Shown: positions 45,480 to 54,443, counted from the stretch's first letter. The stretch is 64,000 nt of DNA from AP-15 sp963797115 (GCA_963797115.1 CAWCOH010000001.1:1364001-1428000), one strand, 5' to 3'. Notes: generated from the letters alone by a model not told the origin. Made by a program: numbers and translations.

Positions 45480-46736
45480 TCAGCCGACCGCCGCCACCGC
45501 GCTCGCCCCGAGCGCGCCGAGGATGACGACGAGCCAGGGCGGCACCGCCCACAGCGCCAGCAACAAAAAGGCGACGATCCCGATCGCGAAATCGGCCGGC
45601 GCGAAGATGGCGCTCGTCCACACCGGCTTGTAGAGCGCTGCGAGCAGCAGGCCCACCACCGCGGCATTGACGCCGCGCAACGCCGACTGCACCGCCGGGC
45701 GGCGGCGCAGGCTCTCCCAGAACGGCAACGCCCCGATCAGCAGCAGGAACGACGGCAGGAAGATCGCGACGAGGCAGATCAACCCGCCGGACCAGCCATG
45801 GGGGCTCGGGCCCATCACGGTGCCGAGATAGGCGGCAAAGGTGAAGAGTGGGCCCGGCAGCGCCTGCGCCGCGCCGTAGCCGGCGAGAAAGGCGTCGTTG
45901 GTCACCCAGCCGGGCGGCACCACCTCGGCCTGCAGCAGCGGCAATACAACGTGTCCGCCGCCGAACACCAGCGCACCCGAGCGGTAGAACGAGTCGAACA
46001 GAGCGATCGTGTGCGACGGCACTGCCGCAGAGAGCAAGGGCAGTCCGAAGAGAAGTGCCAGAAAGGCGAGGGCGGCAGCCACCGAAAGGGTCCGGGGCAA
46101 CCGAATGGCGAGGGGCGCCTGCGGCTGCACGGCCGCAGCGTTGCGCAGCAAACCCCAGCCGATCAGCCCACCGGCGACGATGGCGCCGATCTGGCCTGCC
46201 GCGGACGGGACCGCGAGGGCAAGTATCGTCGCCCCGACGGCGACCGTGGCGCGCTCTCGGTCCGGGCACAGATTGCGCGCCATACCCCACACCGCCTGGG
46301 CGACGACCGCCACGGCGACGATCTTCAAGCCGTGCAGCCACGCGGCATGCGAGAGATCGCCCACCTCCGTCACGCCGTACCCGAAGAGGATCATCGCCAG
46401 GGCCGAGGGTGCCGTAAAGCCGAGCCAGGCGGCAAAGGCGCCCGGCAGGCCGGCGCGCAGGATGCCGAGGCTGATCGCGACTTGGCTGCTGGCGGGTCCC
46501 GGCAGAAATTGGCAGAGCGCCACGATGTCGGCAAAGGCCGGCTCGTCGAGCCAGCGCCGCCGCTCGACGAGCTCAGCCCGGTAATAGCCGAGATGTGCTA
46601 CCGGGCCGCCGAACGAGGTCAATCCGAGACGGAGAAAGACGCGGAGCACTTCGAGCGTCGAGCCGCGCTGGCGCCCGACGACTGCAGCAACCGGCGTGGC
46701 CGCAACCGGATCGACCTCTGCCGTCCGCGGTGCCAT
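45480..46736 (-). CDS. chrA: chromate transporter ChrA (CHR family, two-domain form)
   Basis: The 418-residue polytopic protein contains two homologous CHR halves. The first has FLRLGLTSFGGPVAHLGYYR, ALCQFLPGPASSQVAISLGI; the second has GALVFGGGHVVLPLLQAEVV and GYGAAQALPGPLFTFAAYLG. The FGGP and PGP motifs are diagnostic. It exports chromate, or possibly another oxyanion, across the inner membrane. ATG 46736 lies four bases after the stop of oxc, an unusual partner. No chrB or chrF regulator is present. Confidence 0.92.
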   Translation of the reverse strand: MAPRTAEVDPVAATPVAAVVGRQRGSTLEVLRVFLRLGLTSFGGPVAHLGYYRAELVERRRWLDEPAFADIVALCQFLPGPASSQVAISLGILRAGLPGAFAAWLGFTAPSALAMILFGYGVTEVGDLSHAAWLHGLKIVAVAVVAQAVWGMARNLCPDRERATVAVGATILALAVPSAAGQIGAIVAGGLIGWGLLRNAAAVQPQAPLAIRLPRTLSVAAALAFLALLFGLPLLSAAVPSHTIALFDSFYRSGALVFGGGHVVLPLLQAEVVPPGWVTNDAFLAGYGAAQALPGPLFTFAAYLGTVMGPSPHGWSGGLICLVAIFLPSFLLLIGALPFWESLRRRPAVQSALRGVNAAVVGLLLAALYKPVWTSAIFAPADFAIGIVAFLLLALWAVPPWLVVILGALGASAVAAVG

Positions 46737-46740
46737 GCCC

Positions 46741-48435
46741 CTAGCGGGCGACGGCACTCCTGGGGTTGAGGCTCTGGATATGTCCGCTCTCGGTGCCGGC
46801 CGTCGGGTCGATGACGGCATTGATCAGCGCCGGCTTGCCTGACGCGAGCGCCTCGCTCAAAGCCTTGGTGAGGCTAGGGGTGTCGGTCACGTGGTAGCCA
46901 GCCCCGCCGAACGCCTCGATCATCTTCTCGTAGCGCGCATCGCGCAGCAGGCCGGTCGGCGAGTACGGCTTGTCGGCCGGGTCGCCGCGATAGACGCCGT
47001 TGTTGTTGAAGACGACCGTCGTCACCGGCAGCTCATAGCGGCAGATCGTCTCGATCTCCATGCCGCTGAACCCGAAGGCGCTGTCGCCCTCGATCGCGAC
47101 GACGGGCTTGCCAGTCACCGCGGCCGCACCGATCGCATAACCCATGCCGATGCCCATGACCCCCCAAGTGCCGCTGTCGAGCCGGTGGCGGGGCTTGTCC
47201 ATGTCGATGACGTTGCGGCCGAAATCGAGCGTGTTGGCGCCTTCGTTGACGATATAGACATCGGGCTGGGTGGCGAGCGCGTTGCGCACCGCGCGCAATG
47301 CGCTGGAAAAGTTCATCGGGCTCGGATCGGCGTTGAGCCGCGCCGCCATGCGCTCGACATTCTGCTGCTTGCGCGTGCCGATCTCGTCCATCCAGGCCGC
47401 CTGACGCTTGACCTGGCCCGGCTTCATCGCGGTGTTGAACGCTGCGAACACCGATTTGATGTCGCCGACCACCGGTGCCGCGATCGCCCGGTTGCTGTCG
47501 AATTCGGTCGGCGAGATGTCGACTTGCACAAACCGCGTGCCCTCGGACCAAAGCGGCGGACGGCCGTGCGACAGGAGCCAGTTCAGCCGCGCCCCGGCCA
47601 ATATCACGACATCGGCGTTGCCGATCGCATAGGAGCGGGCGGCGGCGGCCGATTGCGAATGGTCGTCGGGCAAGAGGCCCTTGGCCATCGACATCGGCAG
47701 AAACGGCATGCCCGTCGTCTCGATAAACGACCGGATCTCCTCGTCCGCCCGCGCATAGGCGGCACCCTTGCCGAGGATCACCAGCGGGCGTTGGGCATTT
47801 GCCAACAGCTCGATGGCGCGGGCGACCGATTCCGGAGCCGGGGGCTGGGGCGGCGCCGGGTCGACGACCTTCACCAGCGATTTCTTCGCCGTCTCCACAT
47901 CGAGCGCCGAGCCGAGCACCTCGGCGGTCAGGTCGAGGTAGACGCCTCCCGGGCGCCCCGAGGAGGCAGCGCGGATCGCCCGCGCAATGCCGATGCCGAT
48001 GTCTTGCGGCCGGTTGACGCGGTAGGCCGCCTTGGCATAGGGCCTTGCGGCGGCGAGCTGGTCCATCTCCTCGTAATCGCCCTGCTCGAGATCGACGATC
48101 GCCCGGTCGCTCGACCCGCTGATCAGGATCATCGGGAAGCAGTTGGTCGTGGCGTTGGCGAGCGCCACCATCCCGTTCAGAAAGCCGGGCGCCGAAACCG
48201 TCATGCAGATCCCAGGCTTCTGCGTCAGATACCCGGCGATCGCGGCCGCGTTCCCGGCCGACTGCTCGTGCCGGAAGCCGAAATAGCGGATGCCTTCCGC
48301 CTGCGCCAAGCGCAGCAAATCCGTGATCGGGATGCCGGCCACCCCATAGATCGTGTCGACCCCGTTCAGCTTCAGAGCCTCCACCACCAGGTGAAAGCCG
48401 TCCGTCATATTCCCCGGCATATCCTCTGCGCTCAT
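46741..48435 (-). CDS. oxc: oxalyl-CoA decarboxylase
   Basis: The 564-residue thiamine-diphosphate enzyme decarboxylates oxalyl-CoA to formyl-CoA and CO2. The N-terminal Pyr domain has DTIYGVAGIPITDLLRLAQA and FGFRHEQSAGNAAAIAGYLT, with the catalytic Glu. The central domain has GKGAAYARADEEIRSFIE. The PP domain has GTWGVMGIGMGYAIGAA and GDSAFGFSGMEIETICRYEL, then TVVFNNNGVY for Mg-ThDP binding. The C terminus ends with PTAGTESGHIQSLNP, a signature of Oxc. Its pathway partner frc lies about 13 kb away at 61891. It is the first gene of a leftward run with chrA. Confidence 0.95.
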   Translation of the reverse strand: MSAEDMPGNMTDGFHLVVEALKLNGVDTIYGVAGIPITDLLRLAQAEGIRYFGFRHEQSAGNAAAIAGYLTQKPGICMTVSAPGFLNGMVALANATTNCFPMILISGSSDRAIVDLEQGDYEEMDQLAAARPYAKAAYRVNRPQDIGIGIARAIRAASSGRPGGVYLDLTAEVLGSALDVETAKKSLVKVVDPAPPQPPAPESVARAIELLANAQRPLVILGKGAAYARADEEIRSFIETTGMPFLPMSMAKGLLPDDHSQSAAAARSYAIGNADVVILAGARLNWLLSHGRPPLWSEGTRFVQVDISPTEFDSNRAIAAPVVGDIKSVFAAFNTAMKPGQVKRQAAWMDEIGTRKQQNVERMAARLNADPSPMNFSSALRAVRNALATQPDVYIVNEGANTLDFGRNVIDMDKPRHRLDSGTWGVMGIGMGYAIGAAAVTGKPVVAIEGDSAFGFSGMEIETICRYELPVTTVVFNNNGVYRGDPADKPYSPTGLLRDARYEKMIEAFGGAGYHVTDTPSLTKALSEALASGKPALINAVIDPTAGTESGHIQSLNPRSAVAR

Positions 48436-48788
48436 ATCGTCCCACCATTCCTTGCCCGTGCGCGCCCAGGCGTTCTAAGCCGCGATGAGCCCTTCGAGAC
48501 GCGCCCCCAGTTCAAGCCTGGGGCAAGCTCTGTTGGGCGCTCCTCAGGATGAGGATAGGCCTTCGATGGCATCAAGAAAATTCCTCATCCTAAGAGGCCG
48601 TGAAAGAATCAGGCCTAACGCATATTTGTGGTCGCTTTCCCGGCGAAGGCCGGGACCCATCTTTCCACACAGCTCGAACTTTTCACGAATTAGTAATGAC
48701 TTGCGCGTTCTGACCGGCTTGTGCCGCGCTGACATGGACCCCGGCCTTCGCCGGGGAAGCGACTTTGATCGGGATTGTCAGGATTCAT
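48436..48788. other. intergenic region with two REP-like palindromes
   Basis: This 353-bp gap upstream of oxc and after the HxlR gene contains two palindromes: CCCGGC-GAAG-GCCGGG at 48639-48654 and CCCCGGC-CTTC-GCCGGGG at 48740-48757. They belong to the same family as 57775-57790. No gene is supported here; the stretch should also hold the oxc promoter. Confidence 0.6.
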
Positions 48789-49241
48789 TCACACCCTCTG
48801 AGGAGGCAACGCAAGCGGCCGTCTCGAAGGACGCACTGCGTCGATCCAGCCGATTGTTTTCTCGTCGAACGCAGCCCTTGCCTTGGTGATGTGCTGCACA
48901 TGACGCTGCGCCCACTCGCCCAGCGGCTTGACCGCTTCCCACAAAGACCGCCCGAGCTCGGTCAACTCGTAGTCCACGCGCGGCGGTATCGTCGGGAATT
49001 GGGTTCGCTTTACCAAGCCGTCCCGCTCCAATCCCCGCAGCGTGAGGGTGAGCATTCTTTGTGAAATGCCGCCCACCATCCGCTTGATCTCGTTGAAGCG
49101 CTTCGGGCCGGCGCCCAGCAGGACGATGATGAGGACGCTCCATTTGTCGCCGACGCGCGCCAATACGGAGCTGACGGCACGGCAATCCTCGCTCTGGCGA
49201 TCGGGAAGCTCGATGGTCACCTCTGTGTGCTCCAGTACCAC
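48789..49241 (-). CDS. HxlR-family transcriptional regulator
   Basis: The 150-residue protein shows the HxlR winged HTH: VLARVGDKWSVLIIVLLGAG, KRFNEIKRMVGGISQRMLTL, TLRGLERDGLVKRTQFPTIP and PRVDYELTELGRSLWEAVKP. There is a Cys at about residue 20 (SEDCRAV), as in redox- or aldehyde-sensing members. It is divergent from an FMN-reductase-type gene across 135 bp, a classic arrangement in which HxlR controls the reductase. Confidence 0.92.
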   Translation of the reverse strand: MVLEHTEVTIELPDRQSEDCRAVSSVLARVGDKWSVLIIVLLGAGPKRFNEIKRMVGGISQRMLTLTLRGLERDGLVKRTQFPTIPPRVDYELTELGRSLWEAVKPLGEWAQRHVQHITKARAAFDEKTIGWIDAVRPSRRPLALPPQRV

Positions 49242-49376
49242 ATCTGTGCCTTCTTGCGCATCCTAGCACAGTTACTCACCTAGCCTCGGTCACAGTTTTA
49301 TACGTAGCGGGCCGTTGGATCCGCCGCCGCGTGAAACGGTGCCCTCGGGTTTTCAACCGTCAAAGATGAGCAAAAC

Positions 49377-49961
49377 ATGACCCTTATCTCTGTGATCGTC
49401 GGGAGCACCCGTCAGGGTCGCTTTTCGGAAAAGCCGGCGCGGTGGATTCTACAACACCTCAGAAAGCGCGACGGCATCGACGCGCAGCTACTCGACCTTC
49501 GAGACTTCCCGATGCCCTTCTTCGATCAGCCCATGCCGCCCGCTATGCCGGGGCGCCCGCCTTACGACAATGAAGTCGTCAAGAAATGGACCGCCGAAAT
49601 TGCCCGGTCGGACGGCTTCGTCTTCGTCACGCCCGAATATAACTACGGCCCCGCTGGGGTGCTCAAAAACGCCCTCGACTGGGTTTACCCGGAGTGGAAC
49701 CGCAAGGCGGCGGCTTTCGTCAGCTACGGCAGCGCCATGGGCGCGCGCAGCGTCCAGCAGCTCCGCGAAACGGCGATAGAGCTGCAGCTCGCGCCGATCC
49801 GTTCGGCCGTCCACATCCCTGTCGCCACCCTCTGGGCGCACTTCCAGGCCGGTGACGTGGATGCGGGACTTGCCGAGCTCGAGGCTCCCGCCAAGATGAT
49901 GATCGATGACCTGCTGTGGTGGACAGCGGCGCTGAGGACGGCGCGTGCGACCGCATCCTGA
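49377..49961 (+). CDS. NADPH-dependent FMN reductase family protein
   Basis: The 194-residue flavodoxin-fold protein begins TLISVIVGSTRQGRFSEKPA, where the loop binds the FMN phosphate, and continues SDGFVFVTPEYNYGPAGVLK, NALDWVYPEWNRKAAAFVSY and GSAMGARSVQQLRETAIEL. It reduces flavin, quinone or related compounds with NADPH in the cytoplasm. It is divergent from the HxlR gene, which is its likely regulator. The ATG at 49377 is the only reasonable start. Confidence 0.92.
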   Translation: MTLISVIVGSTRQGRFSEKPARWILQHLRKRDGIDAQLLDLRDFPMPFFDQPMPPAMPGRPPYDNEVVKKWTAEIARSDGFVFVTPEYNYGPAGVLKNALDWVYPEWNRKAAAFVSYGSAMGARSVQQLRETAIELQLAPIRSAVHIPVATLWAHFQAGDVDAGLAELEAPAKMMIDDLLWWTAALRTARATAS

Positions 49962-50420
49962 TCGACGGCGAGACGGGACCCGCTTCATGCGCGAACCGGC
50001 GCCAATCGTGCAAGGCGCCGGATCGCGCGCAACGGGCATGCACTCGCTGCGCGATTTCGGCACCCTCGGAGGGCGTGATCTGCTCGCTGGCAATTGCCGC
50101 CAGAACGATGGGCAGCCGCCGCCGGAAATCCTCGACCGTGCGCAGCGACGACAGGTCGATACCGAGGCGCTCGGCCGGGTCGGTGGCGGCGCGGCGGCAA
50201 CACTTGCGCAGCGAGGGGCCGCAACAGATCGGGCTTGCGCTCGAGCAGATTTAGCAAGGCCTGCGGGCTCAGCGGCCGGGCGACAAGATCAGGCACGCGC
50301 CGCTTGGGATTGCGGATGCCGCGCGGCCGCCCGCGCGGGTTGCCAGAACTTCCCTTTGGCGAAGTATGCGCGCGCCCCGCGCGCGCGAGGCCAAAAGGGA
50401 TCAGGACCAAGTGATTGAGA
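49960..50420 (-). pseudogene. DUF5681-like protein, frameshifted
   Basis: One minus-strand frame gives FAKGKFWQPARAAARHPQSQ-type shadow and the next gives SPKGSSGNPRGRPRGIRNPK, the GNPxGRPxG motif of DUF5681 proteins, then RPLSPQALLNLLERKPDLLR. The reading then moves to another frame: DPAERLGIDLSSLRTVEDFR, LPIVLAAIASEQITPSEGAE, HARCARSGALHDWRRFAHEA. At least two indels separate these parts. DUF5681 proteins are common near mobile elements. The exact ends are uncertain. Confidence 0.5.
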
Positions 50421-50587
50421 TCCTTGGATTCCGGGTTCAGAAAGCAGCGGAGAGCAGCAGGGCAAAGGTGGATCGACTATGGCTTCCGGCATAGCTGAGG
50501 CTCCGGGGCGGACAAACCCTGGCATGTCAGTTCATGATACGTTCTATTCAAGGCCAATTCGTAGGGTTGGCCTTGAATGGGGCTTGC

Positions 50588-50872
50588 TCAGTCGATGTCG
50601 GCAAGATCGCGCGCGCCATGCACGACTCGGCGGATTTCCAGAGTGCCTTCGAGCTCAACGTAGAGCACTACGTAGTTGCCGAATACGCTAAGGCGCACGC
50701 CCCGCCCGAGCTCGGGACGAAGCCGTCGAGCCGCGGGGAATGCGACCAGTCCGCGGCAATGTTCACGCAGCTCCTGCACAAATGTGACGGCGCGCGCCGG
50801 GTTATCTCGCGCGATGTAGGTCGCTATCTCCTTGAGATCGGCTTCGGCCCGTCGACTAAACCGAAACTGCAT
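50588..50872 (-). CDS. parE: RelE/ParE-family toxin
   Basis: The 94-residue protein has the ParE pattern: FRFSRRAEADLKEIATYIAR, DNPARAVTFVQELREHCRGL and YVVLYVELEGTLEIRRVVHG. ParE toxins poison DNA gyrase; RelE types cleave mRNA, and the sequence fits ParE better. The ATG overlaps the stop of the upstream antitoxin (TGATG), so the pair is translationally coupled. It lies next to an IS21 element. Confidence 0.88.
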   Translation of the reverse strand: MQFRFSRRAEADLKEIATYIARDNPARAVTFVQELREHCRGLVAFPAARRLRPELGRGVRLSVFGNYVVLYVELEGTLEIRRVVHGARDLADID

Positions 50873-51144
50873 CAGCGCTGCGAGGTGTCCTCGGCGATTT
50901 CGCGATATTCGACTTCGAGCCGATCGAGCACTGCTTCACCATCTTCATCGGAAAGGCCGCTCAACCGCCCTTCCTCAGCGAGCCGGCGCAACTCAGCGAC
51001 TTTTACCTCGCGTAATTTTTCGCGCTCCTCGAGCAGCCGTAAGCCGTCGCGCACGACCTCACTGGCATTGTTATAACGACCGCCTTCAACCAGCCCTTTG
51101 ATGAAGGCCTCAAAATGTACTCCTAGAGTATAGCTACTCGGCAT
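50872..51144 (-). CDS. parD: ParD-family antitoxin
   Basis: The 90-residue protein MPSSYTLGVHFEAFIKGLVE, GGRYNNASEVVRDGLRLLEE is a typical ParD: an N-terminal ribbon-helix-helix for operator binding and a C-terminal toxin-neutralising tail (RLAEEGRLSGLSDEDGEAVL). I placed the start at ATG 51144 because ParD proteins start in this way; readings from 51162 or 51171 add a few residues without a ribosome-binding site. The upstream region ends at the IS21 element at 51236, so the promoter may be affected by the insertion. Confidence 0.85.
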   Translation of the reverse strand: MPSSYTLGVHFEAFIKGLVEGGRYNNASEVVRDGLRLLEEREKLREVKVAELRRLAEEGRLSGLSDEDGEAVLDRLEVEYREIAEDTSQR

Positions 51145-51392
51145 CGCGGACCCGTTGACCATCTGTATCATTAGATATCATGCTCACACCGGGAGCCAAG
51201 ATCAAGCAGTCCTGAGAAAGACCCACAGCCTAGGCTGTCAACGCCGGTTGAATCCTGACCCACTTTGCTCGATATCGCCGATTGAACCTTGACCCAGTCT
51301 CGTTGCTCGAGGGCTTGTCCCGGTAGTCCACAGGAGGGACCCGCGCGTAGCGAAGTGACCGCCATGAGTCCGACGTAGCGCAGCGCGGGAGG

Positions 51393-52202
51393 TCACTGTG
51401 GACCCACCGGGGCAAGCCATGTTGATGCCGGTGCCGGCGTTTTCAGCAAGCCGGCGCGACGCTTGTCCTTGAGCCGATAGCTCTCGCCCTGGATGCTGAC
51501 CACGGTCGAATGATGCAGCAGCCGGTCGAGCATCGCCGCGGTCAGCACCGGGTCGCCGGCGAAGGCCTGATCCCACGAACCGAAGGTCAGGTTTGAGGTC
51601 AGGATCGTCGCTCCCTTCTCGTAACGCTTGGCGACTACTTGGAAGAACAGGTTGGCCTGTTCGCGCCCCAGCGGCAGGTATCCGATCTCATCGATGATCA
51701 AGAGCTTGTAGACGCTGACGGTGCGGTGCAGCGCCTCTTTCCAACGACCCTGGCGCTGCGCCGTCTCGAGCGTCATGACCAGATCGGCGGCTGTGGTGAA
51801 GCGCACCTTGTGGCCGCGCTGGGTGGCCAGGTAGCCGAGCGCGATCGCCAGGTGCGTCTTGCCGACACCGGACGGACCGAGGAAGACGACGTTCTCGGCG
51901 CGCTCGATAAAGGCCAGGCCGGCGAGCTCGTGAATCTGGGGGCGCGGTACGCCGCTGGCAAAGCCGAAGTCGAAGCCGTCGAGCGTCTTGATCGTCGGAA
52001 AGCCGGCGACCCGCGCAAACATCTCGCGGGCTCGGGCGCTGCGTGCATCACGCTCGGCCCGCAGCGTCTCTTCAAGGAAGTCGGCGAAGGAGGCCGCTTT
52101 CGCCGCCGCGCTCTGGGCGATGCCGGAATACAGGTTGGGCATCGCGCTCAACCGCAGCTCCTGGCACAGCTCGAGGATGCGCTGATGCTGCAAATCGCTC
52201 AT
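51393..52202 (-). CDS. istB: IS21 helper ATPase IstB
   Basis: The 269-residue AAA+ ATPase has the IstB features LQHQRILELCQELRLSAMPN, Walker A GPSGVGKTHLAIALGYLA, Walker B KLLIIDEIGYLPLGREQANL and ILTSNLTFGSWDQAFAGDPV. It assembles on target DNA and activates IstA. The start at 52202 overlaps the istA stop by four bases, as usual in IS21; a longer reading to 52580 is a shadow of istA. Confidence 0.95.
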   Translation of the reverse strand: MSDLQHQRILELCQELRLSAMPNLYSGIAQSAAAKAASFADFLEETLRAERDARSARAREMFARVAGFPTIKTLDGFDFGFASGVPRPQIHELAGLAFIERAENVVFLGPSGVGKTHLAIALGYLATQRGHKVRFTTAADLVMTLETAQRQGRWKEALHRTVSVYKLLIIDEIGYLPLGREQANLFFQVVAKRYEKGATILTSNLTFGSWDQAFAGDPVLTAAMLDRLLHHSTVVSIQGESYRLKDKRRAGLLKTPAPASTWLAPVGPQ

Positions 52203-53218
52203 CGGACGCCGCCGGCAAACGCGTCGTAAAACGACAGCGGGTGCTGCAGGCCGATGATCGGTGCTGGCACCGGCTTCTGGAGCGAGCGCACGCTGCGCCC
52301 GCCATAAGGCGTTGGCACCGGCTGCAACTGCACTCTCTCGATCGCCAGACGTTCGGCCGGGATCTCGCCGGTGGTGCCGTGCACGCGGACGTTCGCCACC
52401 TCGCGCAGCCATCGGCCGACCGTCAGGTTCGCGGTCTCGCGGTCGACGATCAGGCCCTCCTGCGCCAGCCGGCTGGCCAGCGGCACGTAGAAGCTGTGCC
52501 GCAGATAGCGGATGAACCGCTCGACCTTGCCTTTGGTCTGTGCCCGATACGGCGCGCACAGCCGCGGCCGGAAACCGCAATGACGGGCGAAGTCGAGAAA
52601 CCCAGGATGGAAACGGTGGCGACCGCGACCGTAGCCGTGCCGCTCCAGCACGACGGTGCGCATGTTGTCATAAAGCACCTCGCGCGGCGTGCCGCCGAAC
52701 GCCAAAAAAGCATTCTCGTGCGCGTCGATCAACGTCTCGACCCGCTCGTCGGTGACGAACTCGACATAGGCGGCCCGGCTCCAGCCCAGCGTCGCGACGA
52801 ATACCGAGAGCCGGTTGCTGCCGCGCCGAATGACCGCCCAGTCCACCTGCATCTGCTCGCCTGGGCCCGTCTCGAATCGGATCACTGGCTCGACCGCCTG
52901 TTGCGGCCGCAGCGACGCGACGAACAGCTTCAGCATCGTGTAACCGCCGGAATAGCCGTGCTCGCGCAGCTCCATTAGCAGCACACTCGCTGGTATCCAC
53001 TCCGGCGCCGCCGAGCCCAACCGCTCCGCGACATAAGCCTTGAACGGGTCGAGCTTGGCCGACCGAGGCGGACGCGGCTTGTAGCGTGCCGCTTCCTCGT
53101 CGCGCAGATAGCGCCGCACCGTGTTGCGTGCGACCCCCGTTTCCCGCGCGATCTCGCGGATGCTCTTGCCGTGCCGATGCAATACCCGGATCTCCAATGC
53201 CGCCTCCACTCCCACCAT
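52199..53218 (-). CDS. istA: IS21 transposase IstA
   Basis: The 339-residue transposase has an N-terminal HTH (IRVLHRHGKSIREIAR, GVARNTVRRYLRDEE) and the rve-type integrase core: ETGPGEQMQVDWAVIRRG (first Asp), VLYDNMRTVV (second Asp) and KGKVERFIRYLRHSF (Glu). A DUF4158-like C-terminal part follows with GEIPAERLAIERVQLQP. It is shorter than the longest IstA proteins but looks complete. The gene is coupled to istB. Confidence 0.93.
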   Translation of the reverse strand: MVGVEAALEIRVLHRHGKSIREIARETGVARNTVRRYLRDEEAARYKPRPPRSAKLDPFKAYVAERLGSAAPEWIPASVLLMELREHGYSGGYTMLKLFVASLRPQQAVEPVIRFETGPGEQMQVDWAVIRRGSNRLSVFVATLGWSRAAYVEFVTDERVETLIDAHENAFLAFGGTPREVLYDNMRTVVLERHGYGRGRHRFHPGFLDFARHCGFRPRLCAPYRAQTKGKVERFIRYLRHSFYVPLASRLAQEGLIVDRETANLTVGRWLREVANVRVHGTTGEIPAERLAIERVQLQPVPTPYGGRSVRSLQKPVPAPIIGLQHPLSFYDAFAGGVR

Positions 53219-53371
53219 CCGGCCCCCTCCACATCGAGGGAACCAGCCTAGCCAGTGGGTCAGCTTTCAGTCGGCGACCTGGGTCAGAATTACAGCGGCG
53301 CTAACAAGGCCAGACGAAGCGAACGGGGTCGGGCTCCGAGAGGGCGCAGCTTCAAGGCAGGCTCGGCTCGC

Positions 53372-53434
53372 CTAGCGCTGCTCCGCCCTCAGGTGATAGG
53401 CATAGAGCAGCAGGTTCGCATCGACGAGAATCAC
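53372..53434 (-). pseudogene. VapC (PIN-domain) toxin, N-terminal stub
   Basis: The antitoxin stop overlaps a GTG that opens ILVDANLLLYAYHLRAEQR and then a TAG after 20 codons. ILVDANLLLYAY is the conserved first strand of PIN-domain VapC toxins with the first catalytic Asp. Nothing of the remaining toxin is seen before the IS21 right end at 53306. The toxin is lost, by a stop and probably by an IS-linked deletion. Confidence 0.7.
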
Positions 53435-53679
53435 CGGTGAAGCGCGCCCTCCACCTGCTCGATAAGCTCCGCAATATTGTCCAGCGAAAGCCCCAGTTTG
53501 AGATTACCGAGGTCGCGGGCCGTTACCTTGAAGGCCCACCGCTGAGCGGTGGTCCGCCGGCTTCCCAGCCCCCGGCGCAGCGTCTCGTTGACGACCTCGC
53601 GGAAAGGCCGGCCGGCGCGTTGCGCTTCCGTCTTGAGCTTGGCCGCCACGTCGTCATCCAAAGTCAGCGTCGTCCGCAT
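53431..53679 (-). CDS. VapB-type antitoxin (orphaned)
   Basis: The 82-residue protein MRTTLTLDDDVAAKLKTEAQ, RAGRPFREVVNETLRRGLGS has the ribbon-helix-helix N terminus of VapB-like antitoxins that pair with PIN toxins. Its C-terminal half (DNIAELIEQVEGALHR) should neutralise the toxin. The partner vapC immediately downstream is only a 20-codon stub, so this antitoxin is orphaned and may remain only as a DNA-binding protein. Confidence 0.85.
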   Translation of the reverse strand: MRTTLTLDDDVAAKLKTEAQRAGRPFREVVNETLRRGLGSRRTTAQRWAFKVTARDLGNLKLGLSLDNIAELIEQVEGALHR

Positions 53680-53736
53680 GCGCTGATGCTACAGTCAGAC
53701 ATCATGATGTGAAAGCGCCTCATAGTCGATTGTCCG

Positions 53737-54443
53737 CTAGTCGCGCAAGTAACTCCGCAGGTCCGGCTGCGAACGGGTCGCGGCAACCCGCTGCACCGTG
53801 TTGATGATCGCGGTCAAGAACTCGACAATTTCAGCATGTTCTCCGGAGAACTTCCAGTTGTGCCATTTGCCTTCTGACCAAAACCAAAAGCCACGGCCGA
53901 CGACACATATTCCCCGCAGGACCGGCTCACCTCCACTTGTAATTTCAGTATAACGCTCGATCTCAGTTTTCCCATCGACGACGAGATCGGAGGAGAATGC
54001 GAATAAGTAGGGTATCACGTGCTCGATTTGTTCAAGCATCGGCTTGTTCCCAACGCTAGGTGCATGTCGGAACTTGGCTACCCTCTCTGCCGACAGGTGA
54101 GAGCTTTTGAGTTCGTCAGCATCGAGTCTACTTTTGATCTCGATCGTTACCAACGCAGACTCAATTGGAACATTCCAAGATCGGATTGGAAAAGGATTGG
54201 CGGCAGTATCCGCCTGTCGCAGATGACGACGTCTATCTGAGAGGAAATGTCATCGTATGCAGAAAGGATGTTGCCTGATCCTACGACATACTCCCTCGGC
54301 ATTGTAGGAATCAGCAACTCACGAACAAATAACTCACGCAGTTGACCTTTAAGGCCACTATGCAAAAGACCGCTAATGGAATTGGCATCTTGCACGGCGC
54401 GCTTCGCTAGGTTCAATAGTAAGTCTTTGTAGACTCGATTCAC
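53737..54443 (-). pseudogene. DUF6602-like protein, PD-(D/E)XK-type motif, one frameshift
   Basis: The first frame (from ATG 54443) gives LLHSGLKGQLRELFVRELLI, REYVVGSGNILSAYDDISSQ, IDVVICDRRILPPILFQSD. One frame over, the second part continues IESALVTIEIKSRLDADELK, LEQIEHVIPYLFAFSSDLVV and RGICVVGRGFWFWSEGKWHN. The motif order matches DUF6602 proteins. QIDVVICD followed by TIEIKS looks like the D...ExK pair of PD-(D/E)XK nuclease folds. The frame break near 54165 falls just before the ExK. Base composition is AT-richer than the surroundings, suggesting transfer. Confidence 0.65.

Larger units (their letters stand above)
51236..53306 (-). mobile_element. IS21-family insertion sequence (istA-istB)
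   Basis: The element is 2071 bp long. Its ends are related inverted repeats, TGTCAACGCCGG on the left and, inverted, TGTTAGCGCCGC on the right, each followed by internal CTGACCCA copies, the multiple end-repeat pattern of IS21. AGGC flanks both ends (51232-51235 and 53307-53310), consistent with a 4-bp target duplication. Both genes look intact, so the copy may be active. Confidence 0.88.

Noticed and set aside
46891..48552. 553-codon plus-strand reading opposite oxc
   Set aside because: Shadow of oxc; Arg/His/Asp-rich with no motifs.
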